Positions 39,876 through 40,300 of a stretch of DNA of 40,300 nt are shown here, piece by piece. The notes under the pieces were generated by a model. That model saw nothing but the letters and a program-made list of their open reading frames with translations, was not told the DNA's origin and made no database searches. Position 1 is the first letter of the stretch; every line of letters starts with the position of its first letter. The translations under genes were made by a program, and so were the position numbers. The DNA comes from an uncultured Granulosicoccaceae bacterium (GTDB lineage: Bacteria; Pseudomonadota; Gammaproteobacteria; Granulosicoccales; Granulosicoccaceae). The stretch is taken from contig CALHOI010000027.1 in the NCBI GenBank assembly GCA_938035525.1, forward strand, positions 1 through 40,300. Direction: 5' to 3'.

Positions 39876-40300
39876 AGCTGAGCGACGTGTTCCAGGTAAG
39901 AGAGAATTCGCTTTCTTGGAGAGGACTATCAGCAATCGCACTGTCGAATTCTGCGTAACGCATGGTGGTACGAAACACAACGCTTTCGCGCACTGGGAAT
40001 GTACCACCGACTTCTGCCGAGTACGATATGGTTGGATCATTAATATCGTATGGCCCGAAACGAGGTGTGACTTCTTCATCGGTTACGCCGTACCAATATT
40101 GGCTGGTTTCTCGAGATACCCACTGGAGACCAAGAACACTATGGAAATTCCAGTTTCGTACTTGCCGGCTGTAGGCAATTCGTGCCGAACTTGTTTCACC
40201 GTTACCCAGCGTATCGTTAACCAGTCGATATTGAAAAAGCGTATTACCGAATGAACCGGTCAGTCTGATGCCTGCACCATTATAAAAAGAGTCTCGTTGT
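39865..40300 (-). CDS. MipA/OmpV-family outer-membrane protein, C-terminal part
   Basis: The 145 visible residues run off the window end, so the N-terminal part with signal peptide is missing. They show alternating beta strands of an outer-membrane barrel. Examples are GAGIRLTGSFGNTLFQYRLV, ARIAYSRQVRNWNFHSVLGL, VSRETSQYWYGVTDEEVTPR, and the last strand TWNTSLSYVF ending in Phe, as required for Bam recognition. YWYGVTDEE is the MipA/OmpV hallmark (YYYGVS-type). MipA-like proteins act as scaffolds or porin-like channels in the outer membrane. It heads the operon with DUF3019, regulator and kinase, presumably as the regulated output. Confidence 0.88.
   Translation of the reverse strand, partial: QRDSFYNGAGIRLTGSFGNTLFQYRLVNDTLGNGETSSARIAYSRQVRNWNFHSVLGLQWVSRETSQYWYGVTDEEVTPRFGPYDINDPTISYSAEVGGTFPVRESVVFRTTMRYAEFDSAIADSPLQESEFSLTWNTSLSYVF

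Noticed and set aside
39829..40254. 141-codon + strand frame at the window end
   Set aside because: Antisense to the MipA/OmpV barrel, whose strand pattern and terminal Phe are convincing.

Overview
The window looks like chromosomal DNA of a free-living, probably marine, gammaproteobacterium with middling G+C. The best lineage markers are the fused rRNA methyltransferase RlmKL next to SohB, an ETF-ubiquinone oxidoreductase, and a MipA / DUF3019 / RstAB-like operon. The genus cannot be fixed from the sequence. I see no rRNA, tRNA, CRISPR array, transposase, integrase or phage gene.

Layout. (1) 1-6.6 kb is an accessory-looking, more A+T-rich stretch of small stand-alone genes, nearly all on the + strand with long gaps: a deoxyribosyltransferase-like protein (cut by the window edge), a DUF4442 hotdog protein, a P-loop kinase, two GNAT acetyltransferases, a nucleotidyltransferase, two small membrane proteins and two soluble orphans. 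(2) 6.7-15.1 kb is small-molecule and amino-acid metabolism: an SDR, a PhzF-family protein, DUF1801, an Asp/Glu racemase-family enzyme divergent from a ThDP-dependent acetolactate-synthase-like enzyme, an HExxH protein, and a polar amino-acid ABC importer (binding protein, hairpin, ATPase, permease). (3) 15.4-22.4 kb holds a LysM lipoprotein, divergent iolG and mmsA/iolA, a DUF1127 protein, a LysR regulator with a VOC protein, a TauE/SafE exporter with an aspartate racemase, and a small 43-aa gene with its own terminator. (4) 22.7-34.2 kb is more housekeeping: ETF-QO with an MBL/beta-CASP nuclease, rlmL-sohB-lysE, a fatty-acid-hydroxylase/sterol-desaturase protein, and a divergent acyl-CoA synthetase / CaiB-type CoA-transferase pair. 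(5) 34.4-40.3 kb is signalling: a small membrane protein, an HPt protein and a REC-PAS-GGDEF-EAL protein in one operon; then, on the - strand, a tight operon of a MipA/OmpV outer-membrane protein (cut by the window end), a DUF3019 exported protein, an OmpR-type regulator and a histidine kinase.

How the genes work together. The importer, the racemase-family enzymes and the ThDP enzyme suggest uptake and breakdown of amino or hydroxy acids. iolG and mmsA point to inositol or valine/propionate breakdown. ETF-QO, the acyl-CoA ligase and the CoA-transferase fit acyl-CoA catabolism feeding the quinone pool. The last two operons are a c-di-GMP phosphorelay branch and an envelope-sensing two-component system.

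The most unusual features are four unrelated short tandem-repeat arrays (periods 12, 13, 16 and 16 bp) beside gene ends within 14 kb, including a ten-unit, gradually decaying 16-bp array after mmsA. Others are the 43-aa gene, a possible zinc-ribbon gene remnant beside a repeat, and the histidine kinase in which the acidic residue after the phospho-acceptor His is Asn.
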